Below, one piece after another: positions 17,152 to 25,780 of a stretch of DNA of 64,000 bases (positions within the stretch are counted from its first letter, which is position 1; each line of letters starts with the position of its first letter). The stretch lies in assembly GCA_903642325.1 (NCBI GenBank), contig CAHJWM010000010.1:59152-123151 (forward strand), in the 5' to 3' direction. The DNA is from Myxococcales bacterium. Lineage in GTDB: Bacteria; Myxococcota_A; Polyangia; Polyangiales; Polyangiaceae. The position numbers were made by a program, and so were the translations under genes. The notes beneath the pieces are model-generated. The model was not told where the DNA came from. It did no database searches and saw only the letters and a program-made list of their open reading frames with translations.

Positions 17152-17769
17152 TCAGCGCAACGCGCGAGCGTACTCCTCGAAGTCGCACAGAGCGCTCTTC
17201 AACCGGTCGAGCGCGTAACGCATGCGACTTTTGACCGTGTTCTCTGGAACGCCGGTGATCTCGGCAATGTCGCGGAACGGAAGGTTCGCGACCTCACGCA
17301 GCAAGAATACTTCGCGCTGGTCGTCCGGCAACGAATCGACTGCTTTGACGATAGACGTGCGCACCTGCGCAGACAGCGCGCTCCGCTCCGCGCTGGCATG
17401 CGGGGTGGGGTCGGCAATCGACTCCCGCAAAGGCTGGCCGCCAGGGTCGTTCACCGCCGGCTGATCGAGCGATGCGTGCCGCCGGTGCGAGAGCTTGCGC
17501 AACTGATCGATGCAGAGGTTCCGGGCGATGGTATAGAGCCAGGTCAAGAAGCGCGCCTCGTGTTTGAATTCGGCAGCGTTCTGAACCAGGCGCATGAACA
17601 CGTCTTGCGTCACGTCCTCGGCCAAGGCTGGAACCCGGACTTGCCGAAGCACGAAGTTATAGATGGGCCGGCTGTGTCGACGCACCAGCACCGCAAACGC
17701 TGCACGCTCGCCCCGCTGGTAGCGCACCATGAGCATTTCGTCCGTTGCATCGCCCTGCACGGCCGCCAT
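17152..17769 (-). CDS. ECF (RpoE-like) RNA polymerase sigma factor
   Basis: 205 residues from ATG 17769. Region 2 contains AEDVTQDVFMRLVQ and TWLYTIARNLCIDQLRK; region 4 contains LPDDQREVFLLREVANLPFRDIAEITGVPENTVKSRM, here cited as the region-4 helix-turn-helix (FRDIAEITGVPENTVKSR). Downstream and probably cotranscribed is its anti-sigma factor. The open frame continues 130 codons upstream but is Pro/Arg-rich and covers the divergent promoter region, so I did not include it. The envelope cluster starting at 18232 is transcribed away from it and is a natural candidate regulon. Confidence 0.92.
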   Translation of the reverse strand: MAAVQGDATDEMLMVRYQRGERAAFAVLVRRHSRPIYNFVLRQVRVPALAEDVTQDVFMRLVQNAAEFKHEARFLTWLYTIARNLCIDQLRKLSHRRHASLDQPAVNDPGGQPLRESIADPTPHASAERSALSAQVRTSIVKAVDSLPDDQREVFLLREVANLPFRDIAEITGVPENTVKSRMRYALDRLKSALCDFEEYARALR

Positions 17770-18231
17770 CGGGATTTCACTCTCGCCGGCGGACGGCAGC
17801 GCGCTCGTTGCTTGGGATGAGGCCTCTCCGAGAGGCAAGGGCGGTCGCCCGAGTATTACGTCCCATGGCGGCAATCGATCTGCGGTCTGACCCGGTCTTC
17901 GAACCGTAGCTCCGGGCCCGCGTTTTCCGCAAGACACAGCATTTTCGGCGTCCCGAGGCGGAGCCTGGAAGCCGCGTCGGCGGCGCGGCGGACCGGCTGG
18001 CGGATGCGGCGCTGCGGAAGTGTGCGGTTCGGCTGGACGGGGGCCCTGAACCCCGGCAGCGCAGTCGCCCGCGCAACTATGCGGAGCAATGCGAAAAATC
18101 CGACTTGGCTGGGAGGCCCCATCAGTGGAAGATGCCGAGCTTGGAGCTTGGGGCTCCATGTCGTTGCTCGAGTCTTCGTGTCAGGGAAGGACCGAACTTT
18201 CCTGCTGATCCTCAATCTGGAGAGGGTATTG
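17770..18231. promoter_or_regulatory. divergent regulatory region between sigma-factor operon and envelope cluster
   Basis: This 462-bp stretch has no convincing gene. It must hold promoters for both the sigma/anti-sigma operon (leftward) and the envelope cluster (rightward). An inverted repeat GGAGC-5 bp-GCTCC lies at about 18143-18157. GAACTT at about 18192-18197 resembles an ECF -35 element (AAC core), but I cannot identify a certain -10. A strong GGAGAGGG ribosome-binding site precedes ATG 18232. Confidence 0.45.
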
Positions 18232-19185
18232 ATGCGCCTTAGCAAAGCCTTGTGGTTCACCGCTTTCGCGGGATTTATTTCGATCGCGGCCGTCGCAGAG
18301 GCGCAGACGCCGGGGAGCAGCGCCGGCAAGACGAGCGCAGTTACCGGTGCAGCGGCCGCGACGGCTTCGAGCACTACGGCCGCGCCGTCGAGCACCACGC
18401 CAGCGGCGACCACGAGCGCGTCGGCGGCCAAGCCAGCTTCATCGGCGACGACAGTCGCTGCGCCTCCGCCCGCAGCCACGACCCCGGCGCCTGCCACCGC
18501 CGCGGGCACGCCGCCGCCGTCACCATCGCCGTCGGGCGCCAGCGCCACTGCGTCAGCCTCAGCGGGTACGGCGATCGACGGCTCGACGTACGTGGTTCGC
18601 TTGCGCGATCTCGAGCAGCACATCGATGAGCTGAAGGAACAGATTCGCCGCAGTCACACCCGTCTCAGCTTGCTCAGCGACACGATCTTGTCCGGCGGCG
18701 CGGGTGGAGCGCGCGCAGAGGTTAACTTCGTCAATGACTTGAGCAGCGCGTTTCGTTTGACCGGCGCTCTATTCGTGCTCGACGGTGCGGTTCAGTACAA
18801 CAAACAGGACGAGTCAGACGACAGCCCACTCGCGAACCAAAAGGAGATCCCGATCTTCATCGGCTCGATACCGCCCGGCGACCACACCGTTCAAATCGTG
18901 CTGCAACTTCGCGGTAACGGCTATGGCGTGTTCTCATACCTGAAGGGTTACAAGTTCAAGGTACCCTCGAGCCATTCGTTTACGATCAGTGAGGGCAAGA
19001 CCGTCAAGCTCGACGTGATCGCTTGGGAGAAGGGCGACGTGACGACCGATTTGACCGACCGTCCCGCGATCCGCTTCACGGAAAACATCCGCTCCGGCGT
19101 GGCGACCGACGCGCCGCCCGCAGCCGCTTCCGCGGCGCCAGCTTCCGCAAGTGTCGGCGTCTCGGTGGGCACGGGAGCAAAGTGA
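18232..19185 (+). CDS. secreted Ala/Pro-rich protein with coiled coil and beta-rich C-terminal domain
   Basis: 317 residues from ATG 18232. A signal peptide ends at AEA-Q. Residues 26-115 are low-complexity Ala/Ser/Thr/Pro. A predicted coiled coil follows (VRLRDLEQHIDELKEQIRR). The C-terminal domain (about 145-295) is strand-rich (IFIGSIPPGDHTVQIVLQLRG, cited as strands around GDHTVQIVLQL), like an Ig- or carboxypeptidase-regulatory-like fold, and ends in another Ala/Ser tail. I do not recognise a named family. It starts the envelope cluster and its stop overlaps the next ATG by one base, so it probably works with the TPR proteins in the periplasm. Confidence 0.75.
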   Translation: MRLSKALWFTAFAGFISIAAVAEAQTPGSSAGKTSAVTGAAAATASSTTAAPSSTTPAATTSASAAKPASSATTVAAPPPAATTPAPATAAGTPPPSPSPSGASATASASAGTAIDGSTYVVRLRDLEQHIDELKEQIRRSHTRLSLLSDTILSGGAGGARAEVNFVNDLSSAFRLTGALFVLDGAVQYNKQDESDDSPLANQKEIPIFIGSIPPGDHTVQIVLQLRGNGYGVFSYLKGYKFKVPSSHSFTISEGKTVKLDVIAWEKGDVTTDLTDRPAIRFTENIRSGVATDAPPAAASAAPASASVGVSVGTGAK

Positions 19186-21584
19186 TGCGGAAGCGGGCGC
19201 TCCGAAGCGGCGGGCTCGCCGCGGTCGGCTTGGCAATGCTCGTCGCGCGACCAAGCTTCGCGATCAGCACCTCCGAGGCGCAGGGCCGCGCTACGACCGC
19301 CCTACAGGGGGTGGAGGCCGACATCGGTAAACCCGCGCCCAGGCCGAAGTTCAGTGAGCCCGCCGTGACGCCTGCCGTACGCCTGGCGAACGCGGATCTA
19401 CTCATTCACGCAAAAAACTATGATGCGGCCATCGCGGCCCTGAGCAAGGTCCTCGAGCTCAACCGACAAGGCAAGGCGTCCGAGACGGACTACGCGGACG
19501 CCTCGTTCTTGATCGGCGACGCTTATTTTCAACTGCACCAATACTTATCGGCACGGCGGCACTATCGCGAGATCCTCGATCACGCGGCAAGCTCGGCATA
19601 CAGCGAGTACGTCGGCCCGGCGCTCAGTCGTCTTGTCGATGTCGCGCTCCGCACGGACGACTTGGCGAGCCTCGATTATGTTTTCGCACGGCTCGACGCG
19701 CTGCCCCAGACCGACAAGTCCGGCTCCCTCGCGTACGCGCGGGGCAAAGCCCTGTACGCGCGCAAAGACTACGCCGGCGCGAAGGCGGCGGTGAACGCCG
19801 TTCCGGTTGGCTCGGATTACACGCTGCAAGCGCAGTATCTGCTCGGCGTCGTGCTCATGAAGGAGACATTGGCGGCGACTCCCGCTCCGCCAGCCGCCGC
19901 GCCCGCCGCGCCCGCCGCGCCCGCCGCGCCCGCACCCGATACGCGCTTCACGCAGTCCATCGAGCAATTTCGCAAGGTGACCCGTATGCCCGCGGCCACG
20001 GCCGCCGCGCGTCACGTGGTCGATTTGGCGTGGATGGCGATCGGCCGGTTGTTTCACGAGACCGACGATTACGTCGAGGCGGCCGAGGCTTACAGCCACG
20101 TCGATCGGGGCTCGCCCGAATTCTCGACCATGCTGTACGAGCTTGCCTGGGTGTACGTTCGGCTTGGAGATTTCGAGCGAGCGCAGCGCGCCCTCGAGGT
20201 GCTGACCATCACTGACCCGAACAACTTGGAGCTCGCGGACGGCTCGCTCTTACGCGCGGACCTGATGCTGCGCGCGGGCGAGTTTCAGAACGCCCTCGGC
20301 CTATACAAGGATGTCTCGGCCCACTTCGATCCAATCCGACAGCAGCTCGACGATTTCTTGAAGTCGACCACGGATCCAGCGGTTTATTACGACAAGCTCA
20401 CCGCCGATGACCTCGGCGCTAGCGACGACAAGCTGCCGCAAGTAGTGCTGGATTGGGCCCGTGACCAAAGCGACGATCAACACGTGTTCGGGCTGATCGA
20501 CGACGTCTCACGCTCGCGCGCGCTGATCAAGGATGCGCGAAAGCTTGCCAGCAAACTGAGCGCGGTGATGTCCGGATCCTCACGGGTAAAGGCGTTCCCG
20601 GAGATCGAGATCCAGTTGCAGCAAGTGCTTAGTCTGTCCAACAAGGTGACCCGCGCGCGCGGGACTCTGGCGGAGGGCATGGATGACGTTGCGGAGAGCA
20701 GCGTGGGGGCCGAGCTCGCAAAGGTACGTACTGAGCGTCGGGCGCTAATGAAACGTCTCGCTTGGATTCCGGTGACGGAGAGCGACTTCAACCGGCGCGA
20801 TGAAGCCGGCGACAACCAGTGGTCCAAGGCCTCACAAGCCTTGCAAGAGTTGACGCTCGAAGCCGACAAGCTGGGCGCGATCGTCAACGGGCTGCACCGG
20901 GTGATGAACGAGGCGGACAAAAACGGCGTGACCTCCGATGCCATGAGCCGGGCCCGATTCCAGCTGGAAATTGAGGCAAATGAGCGCGACCTCGTGACTT
21001 ACCACAAGAAGATCGAAGAATTTCGCAGCGCCGTAGACGTCGGTAAGGCTCAAATCGGCTTCGGAGATCAGCGCTACGTGGACGACCAAGACGTGCGCAC
21101 TCAATTCCGCGCGTTGTTTGCGCGCGAGGTCGCGCTGACTGCGGCGGGTCAGGATTCGACGAACGCCGCCTCGTACGCTAGGTCGATTCAGCCCACCTTG
21201 AACCGCGCCGATACGGACGAGAACGCGCTCGACGCCGAACGGGCCAAGTATGAAGCCGCCGCGCTGGAGCAAGCCAACCACCTGCGCGACAAGATCACCG
21301 AAGAAGTCGTGTTGATCGAAACTTATGCGCAGAACCTGGACGGCTTGGACCAACAGGCGCGACTTTTGGTTGGCGAGATCGCCATGAAAAATTTCAGCTT
21401 GGTGCGTGACCGCTTGAAGAGCATCGTGCTGCGCGCGGACGTGGGCATCGTCCAGGAAGCGTGGGAGGTCCGCGAGGAACAGGCGCTGCGTGTGCGCAAC
21501 CTGCAGCGCGAGCGAGCCCGTGAAGAACAGACTTTGAACGACGAGCTACGCGAAGTGCTCGACGACGCGGAGGAACAGCAATGA
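19185..21584 (+). CDS. periplasmic TPR/coiled-coil protein (GltC/NfsC-like by position)
   Basis: 799 residues from ATG 19185 (TGATG overlap with the previous stop). A signal peptide (LAAVGLAMLVARPSFA) is followed by several TPR units (LIHAKNYDAAIAALSKVLEL, AYSHVDRGSPEFSTMLYELAWVYVRLGDF region) broken by a Pro-Ala linker encoded by a 9-bp repeat. The C-terminal 300 residues are largely helical and charged, ending in a coiled coil (LRVRNLQRERAREEQTLNDE). Size, export signal and place ahead of a GltD-like TPR protein suggest a GltC/NfsC-type outer periplasmic scaffold. This is inference from architecture. Confidence 0.75.
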   Translation: MRKRALRSGGLAAVGLAMLVARPSFAISTSEAQGRATTALQGVEADIGKPAPRPKFSEPAVTPAVRLANADLLIHAKNYDAAIAALSKVLELNRQGKASETDYADASFLIGDAYFQLHQYLSARRHYREILDHAASSAYSEYVGPALSRLVDVALRTDDLASLDYVFARLDALPQTDKSGSLAYARGKALYARKDYAGAKAAVNAVPVGSDYTLQAQYLLGVVLMKETLAATPAPPAAAPAAPAAPAAPAPDTRFTQSIEQFRKVTRMPAATAAARHVVDLAWMAIGRLFHETDDYVEAAEAYSHVDRGSPEFSTMLYELAWVYVRLGDFERAQRALEVLTITDPNNLELADGSLLRADLMLRAGEFQNALGLYKDVSAHFDPIRQQLDDFLKSTTDPAVYYDKLTADDLGASDDKLPQVVLDWARDQSDDQHVFGLIDDVSRSRALIKDARKLASKLSAVMSGSSRVKAFPEIEIQLQQVLSLSNKVTRARGTLAEGMDDVAESSVGAELAKVRTERRALMKRLAWIPVTESDFNRRDEAGDNQWSKASQALQELTLEADKLGAIVNGLHRVMNEADKNGVTSDAMSRARFQLEIEANERDLVTYHKKIEEFRSAVDVGKAQIGFGDQRYVDDQDVRTQFRALFAREVALTAAGQDSTNAASYARSIQPTLNRADTDENALDAERAKYEAAALEQANHLRDKITEEVVLIETYAQNLDGLDQQARLLVGEIAMKNFSLVRDRLKSIVLRADVGIVQEAWEVREEQALRVRNLQRERAREEQTLNDELREVLDDAEEQQ
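19896..19931 (+). repeat. four 9-bp tandem repeats in the TPR gene
   Basis: Four perfect copies of GCCGCGCCC encode a Pro-Ala-Ala linker between TPR blocks of the 19185 gene. The repeat is in frame, so copy-number change would only lengthen or shorten the linker. Confidence 0.85.
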
Positions 21585-24500
21585 ATCGCAGTCTCGGCTC
21601 CGGGCTCCTGACCGCCGCGGCGCTGATCGCCGCTGCCCTTTCTGCTTCCGAGGTGGCGCAGAGCGCTCCAGGAGCGACCTCTGCGACGGCACCCTCCGCC
21701 GTTGCTCCTGCGTCCTCGGCGGGCCAGGGCGCGACGATCAGCTCGACTGCGTCGGCAACGGCCGGACCGTCGTCCGTCGTTTCGACGCTGATACCCAAGG
21801 CCAAGAAGGGTGCGCCCGCATTGCCACCGCCGACGCCGGCCCAGCTCAAGGCGCTCGGCATTCTGCAGAAGGAATCCAAAGACTACGAAGCAGGTTCCAA
21901 AGATTTTCGTCAGACCATGACCATGATCGTGCGTCATCATTACGAGCAGCGCCGGCAGCGCGTGCTGACGGCGCTGGATGCAGAGATCACCGAGGAGAAG
22001 CACGGTCTCGATGATGCTCGCCAAGAAGCGATCGCGCGGCTCGAGCGCTTCGTGGAACGGTATAGCGGCGCGAACGCGGACCCGCGGTCCACCCCGGACG
22101 CCATGTTTCGGCTTGGCGCGCTGTACGAAGAGCGGGCCCGTTCCAACGCGGACGCCGATTTGACCACGGGTCTCGAGCCCGCGATCGGCATGTATCGGAG
22201 GCTGATCAAAGAGTTCCCGCTCTACGAAGAAATTGCCGCGGTCCATTATTACCTCGGTCACGCATACACCGACGCGGCGCGCATCGACGAAGGTCAGCAG
22301 GCATGGCGCTCGTTGGTTTGTGCCAACCGCTACACGGTAAAGGACGACCCGAAAGACGCGAACAAAATCGCGCTCGACCCGCTGGCTCAGGATCACGACG
22401 ACAAGTTCTGGCAGGATTGGTACAACAAAAACCCCGTGCCGATCGATCAGATCGGCAAGGGGAAAGGGGCGGCGCGTGGGCGCGCGGTCGCTAGGCCGGC
22501 GGCTAAAGTCGGCAAAGCCGGTACGGACGCGGAAGAACGCTCGTTCGTCGATCCGTACGACGGTTGCAAACCCCTGCCGCAAAAGGTCGAAGGCACGGAC
22601 GACCCTCGTTACCTCGCAGAAATTTGGTGGCAGCTCGGGAACTTCCATTTCGATCAAATCGACCCTCACGGCGGCCCGTACAATTTGAACCGTGCCGTGA
22701 GCGCTTTCGATCACTCGATGGAGTTCAAAAAACCGCCGATCTTCGGGGTCGCGATGTACAAGCAGGCTTGGACTTACTACAAGCAACAGCGCTATCGCAC
22801 CGCGGTCGATTGGTTCGTGCGTCTGCTCCACTATGCCGACGAGCAGGAGGCGAAGACGGGCGATCCCGGCGCGGACTTCCGCTCGGAAGCTTATACGTAC
22901 ATCGCCGGCTCGCTCACCTACGTCGACTTCGACGGCCCGCCGCCCGAGGTTCCATATATCCCGCGCAACGACGTGCTCGATACGGAGACTGACCCGGTCT
23001 TGGCCGAGCAGAAGATGGCGATCGCCATCACGCGGGTTCAAGATCCTACGCTCGTGCCGCAGGACCAAAAGTGGACCGTCGAAATTTACAAGGCGCTCGC
23101 CCAAGAATTCGTCGAGATCACGCAGAACCGCAACGCCGTGGCGATGCTGGAATTGACGCTCCAGAAGTTTCCGATGAATCGCGACGCGCCGGTGATGCAG
23201 AACAAGGTCGCGGAGCTCTACGACCAGCTCTCGCGCTTGGCGCCGGACGGGTCGGCTGCGCGCGCCGAGTACGGGTCGAAGGCTCTCGAAGCCCGCACCA
23301 AATTGGCCGCCTACGTCGGCACCACCCCTTGGGTCGATGCCAACAAGGATGACCCGGAGGCCTTGCAAACGGCCGAGCAGTTGGTGAAGGGCGGCTTGAA
23401 GCGCGCTGCCGCTGACCATACGAACTTTGCGCGCGGTTACTATGAAAAGGCGCTCGAGCTGAACGAGGCAGGCGAGCAGCACAATCTGATTGAAAAGGCG
23501 ATCGCGGAATACCGCCTAGCCGAGACCGGCTGGGCCGCGTATCTGCAGCAAGACCCGACCGCGATGGATGCCTACGAGAGCCGTTACTGGCTCTCGGACG
23601 CGCGGTACTGGGTCGTCGTTTTGCAGATCGCCATCGAGCGCTCGCCGACCCCGGAAGAGGTGAAGTCGGCTCACGACAGTTCAGTGGCCGTCCGCGATTC
23701 GAACGAGGACGATAAGTATCTGCAGCCGTCCGCGTACGACGTGGTCACGCTCGCGGAGAAGGTTCTAGAGGACGAGTACCGCAAGTTCGACGTCAGCAAG
23801 GGGGCGCAGGGCATCGAGAAACGCACGGAAGTTCGTTTCAGCGGCGAGGGCGATACGCGAAAGGTCGTCAAAGACCCGGTGCCGACCCCAGTGCTCGATG
23901 CGATACGCGCGCGCGACGAATACAACGATCGCATCGCGCTGGATCGGGATCCGCAGAAAAACGGGCTGCTATATGCCTTCCAGTCCGCCGATTTGTATTT
24001 CGTCTATGGGCAGTTCGACGACGCGCGCAAGCGCTTCCGACCACTTTACGATCAATACTGCGGCGTGAACGAATGGGGCTACCGGTCGTGGGAGAAGCTC
24101 ATCAGCATGAGCAACTTCGAGGGCAACGCCGACGAAAGTCGCAAGCTTGCCGAAGGCAAGAGCTGCGCTTTCAACGCCGAGACCGAGAAGGCCGAAGATC
24201 AGATTCGAAAGCCCGTCAAACAAGGCGTGGCTTATCTTGACGCGCGCAAACTATACGAAGAAGCGCAAAAAATGCCAGACGGCCCCGCGCGCGCGGCAAA
24301 GTGGCGCGAGGCGGCTGCCGCGTACAAGGTCGCACTCGACGCAGCTCCCGATCGCGACGAGGCACCCGAGGCCGCCATGAACGGCGCCTACGCGTACAAG
24401 CAAGTCGGCGAGTACGACAAGGCGATCAGCATGTACGAGCTGTTCATCGCTAAATATGGGAATGAGCAGACTTTACAAAAGTTGCAGAGCGGCGATGCCA

Positions 24501-25780
24501 AAGCCAAGCCCGCAGTGCCGGCGGACCCGAAAAAATACGAAGAGCGCGTGAAGTATTTACAGGGCGCCCACGACGCGTTGGCTGGGGCCTACGTGCTGTT
24601 CTTCAACTACCCGCGCGCGGCCGACACCTACGACAAAATTAGTAATAACACCCACTTCTCGCAAACGGCGCGGCGCACCGCGGCCCAGCAGGCGCTCAGC
24701 CTGTATGCGAGCCTTGGCGACAAGGGCGGCATGACCCGTGCCCGCGAGCGCTTCCAGGAGCTTGGAGCCTCGCCCAAAGAAATCGCCGAGGCAGACTTCG
24801 TGGTCGCGAGCGCCGAGCTGAAGCGCTGGGATCAGTACAGCGCGGACGAAGGTGCCAATGCCGCAGCGCGCCGCACCGCCCAGGCCGCGATGGATAATTA
24901 CTACACCGCGAACCGGGCCAAGGACCCCGCGGCGGAGTTTCTGGTGCAAGCGGCTTATTGGAGCGCAAAGACGCGCAAGGCAGTGGCCGCGAGTGACACC
25001 AACAAGTGGTGGGACAACACCATCGCGGCGTTCGCCAAGTGGAAGACCCTTGCGCCGGTGGCAGGCGGCAAGAGCAGCGCGCTCGGCTCGCGTGAGGCGG
25101 GCATGGCGGCGGAGGCTGAGTTCACGGAGCTCGATCAGGAAAACCAACGCAGCTTCGATTACGAGTCTGGTTTTCACCACTACAAGGGGACTTCGGTGGA
25201 GGTCGTTGCCGAGTATCAAAAAGACGCGGGCGACGCCAAGAAACGCTACGACAAGCTGCAGCACGTAGTGGACACTTACGTGTCGCCCGAATGGACCACG
25301 GCGGCGATCGCTCGCCAAGGGTCGCTTTACGATTCGCTCCGCACCGGTCTCTACAACACGCGCGAACCGCAGCTCAAAATCTTCGATGCGAAGACGGAAG
25401 CCGCCCTGAAACGAGCTGAAAATAGCGCCAACCCGGACCTTCAGGAACAAGCGGATGCGCTGCGCGTGAAGGCGGAAGGGGCCTGGCGCGATCGCCGCGA
25501 CAAGGAGCTCAATAGCGCCGATCAGATCATGGTCGACCGCTACGGCAACGCGGTGGTGTTGGCCAAGCGCTACAGCGTGTCCAACCCCGAGGTGACGCGA
25601 GCCATTCGCCGGCTGGCCTTTTTCACCGATGTGATTGGCGAAGCCAAGATGCAACAGTACACCGGTTCGATCAAAGATCTGAACTACACCGCGGGGATGT
25701 TTCCGCGCATGCGTCCAGGTCAGGACGCGGCGCCGACGCCGCAGGGTTTGCCGACGGCGCTACCGGCGGCCATCCAATGA
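21581..25780 (+). CDS. large periplasmic TPR protein (GltD/AgmU/NfsD-like)
   Basis: 1399 residues, ATGA-coupled to the gene before. A signal peptide (LLTAAALIAAALSASEVA) and a low-complexity linker are followed by a very long run of TPR-like helical hairpins (VHYYLGHAYTDAARIDEG; AEIWWQLGNFHFDQID; AMYKQAWTYYKQQRYRTAVD; AMNGAYAYKQVGEYDKAI). Aromatic residues recur at TPR consensus positions. A giant periplasmic TPR protein just before a mid-size TPR protein and an FHA-TonB protein matches GltD (AgmU) of the Myxococcus gliding machine and NfsD of the spore-coat machine. Probably a trans-periplasmic scaffold. Confidence 0.8.
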   Translation: MNRSLGSGLLTAAALIAAALSASEVAQSAPGATSATAPSAVAPASSAGQGATISSTASATAGPSSVVSTLIPKAKKGAPALPPPTPAQLKALGILQKESKDYEAGSKDFRQTMTMIVRHHYEQRRQRVLTALDAEITEEKHGLDDARQEAIARLERFVERYSGANADPRSTPDAMFRLGALYEERARSNADADLTTGLEPAIGMYRRLIKEFPLYEEIAAVHYYLGHAYTDAARIDEGQQAWRSLVCANRYTVKDDPKDANKIALDPLAQDHDDKFWQDWYNKNPVPIDQIGKGKGAARGRAVARPAAKVGKAGTDAEERSFVDPYDGCKPLPQKVEGTDDPRYLAEIWWQLGNFHFDQIDPHGGPYNLNRAVSAFDHSMEFKKPPIFGVAMYKQAWTYYKQQRYRTAVDWFVRLLHYADEQEAKTGDPGADFRSEAYTYIAGSLTYVDFDGPPPEVPYIPRNDVLDTETDPVLAEQKMAIAITRVQDPTLVPQDQKWTVEIYKALAQEFVEITQNRNAVAMLELTLQKFPMNRDAPVMQNKVAELYDQLSRLAPDGSAARAEYGSKALEARTKLAAYVGTTPWVDANKDDPEALQTAEQLVKGGLKRAAADHTNFARGYYEKALELNEAGEQHNLIEKAIAEYRLAETGWAAYLQQDPTAMDAYESRYWLSDARYWVVVLQIAIERSPTPEEVKSAHDSSVAVRDSNEDDKYLQPSAYDVVTLAEKVLEDEYRKFDVSKGAQGIEKRTEVRFSGEGDTRKVVKDPVPTPVLDAIRARDEYNDRIALDRDPQKNGLLYAFQSADLYFVYGQFDDARKRFRPLYDQYCGVNEWGYRSWEKLISMSNFEGNADESRKLAEGKSCAFNAETEKAEDQIRKPVKQGVAYLDARKLYEEAQKMPDGPARAAKWREAAAAYKVALDAAPDRDEAPEAAMNGAYAYKQVGEYDKAISMYELFIAKYGNEQTLQKLQSGDAKAKPAVPADPKKYEERVKYLQGAHDALAGAYVLFFNYPRAADTYDKISNNTHFSQTARRTAAQQALSLYASLGDKGGMTRARERFQELGASPKEIAEADFVVASAELKRWDQYSADEGANAAARRTAQAAMDNYYTANRAKDPAAEFLVQAAYWSAKTRKAVAASDTNKWWDNTIAAFAKWKTLAPVAGGKSSALGSREAGMAAEAEFTELDQENQRSFDYESGFHHYKGTSVEVVAEYQKDAGDAKKRYDKLQHVVDTYVSPEWTTAAIARQGSLYDSLRTGLYNTREPQLKIFDAKTEAALKRAENSANPDLQEQADALRVKAEGAWRDRRDKELNSADQIMVDRYGNAVVLAKRYSVSNPEVTRAIRRLAFFTDVIGEAKMQQYTGSIKDLNYTAGMFPRMRPGQDAAPTPQGLPTALPAAIQ

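Noticed and set aside
17770..18159. Upstream extension of the ECF sigma gene
   Set aside because: Pro/Arg-rich, no resemblance to sigma region 1, and covers the divergent promoter region.
21323..23482. 719-residue open frame on the minus strand
   Set aside because: It lies entirely opposite the TPR genes, is rich in Arg/Val/Leu with no domain, and exists because of the GC-rich codon pattern of the true genes.
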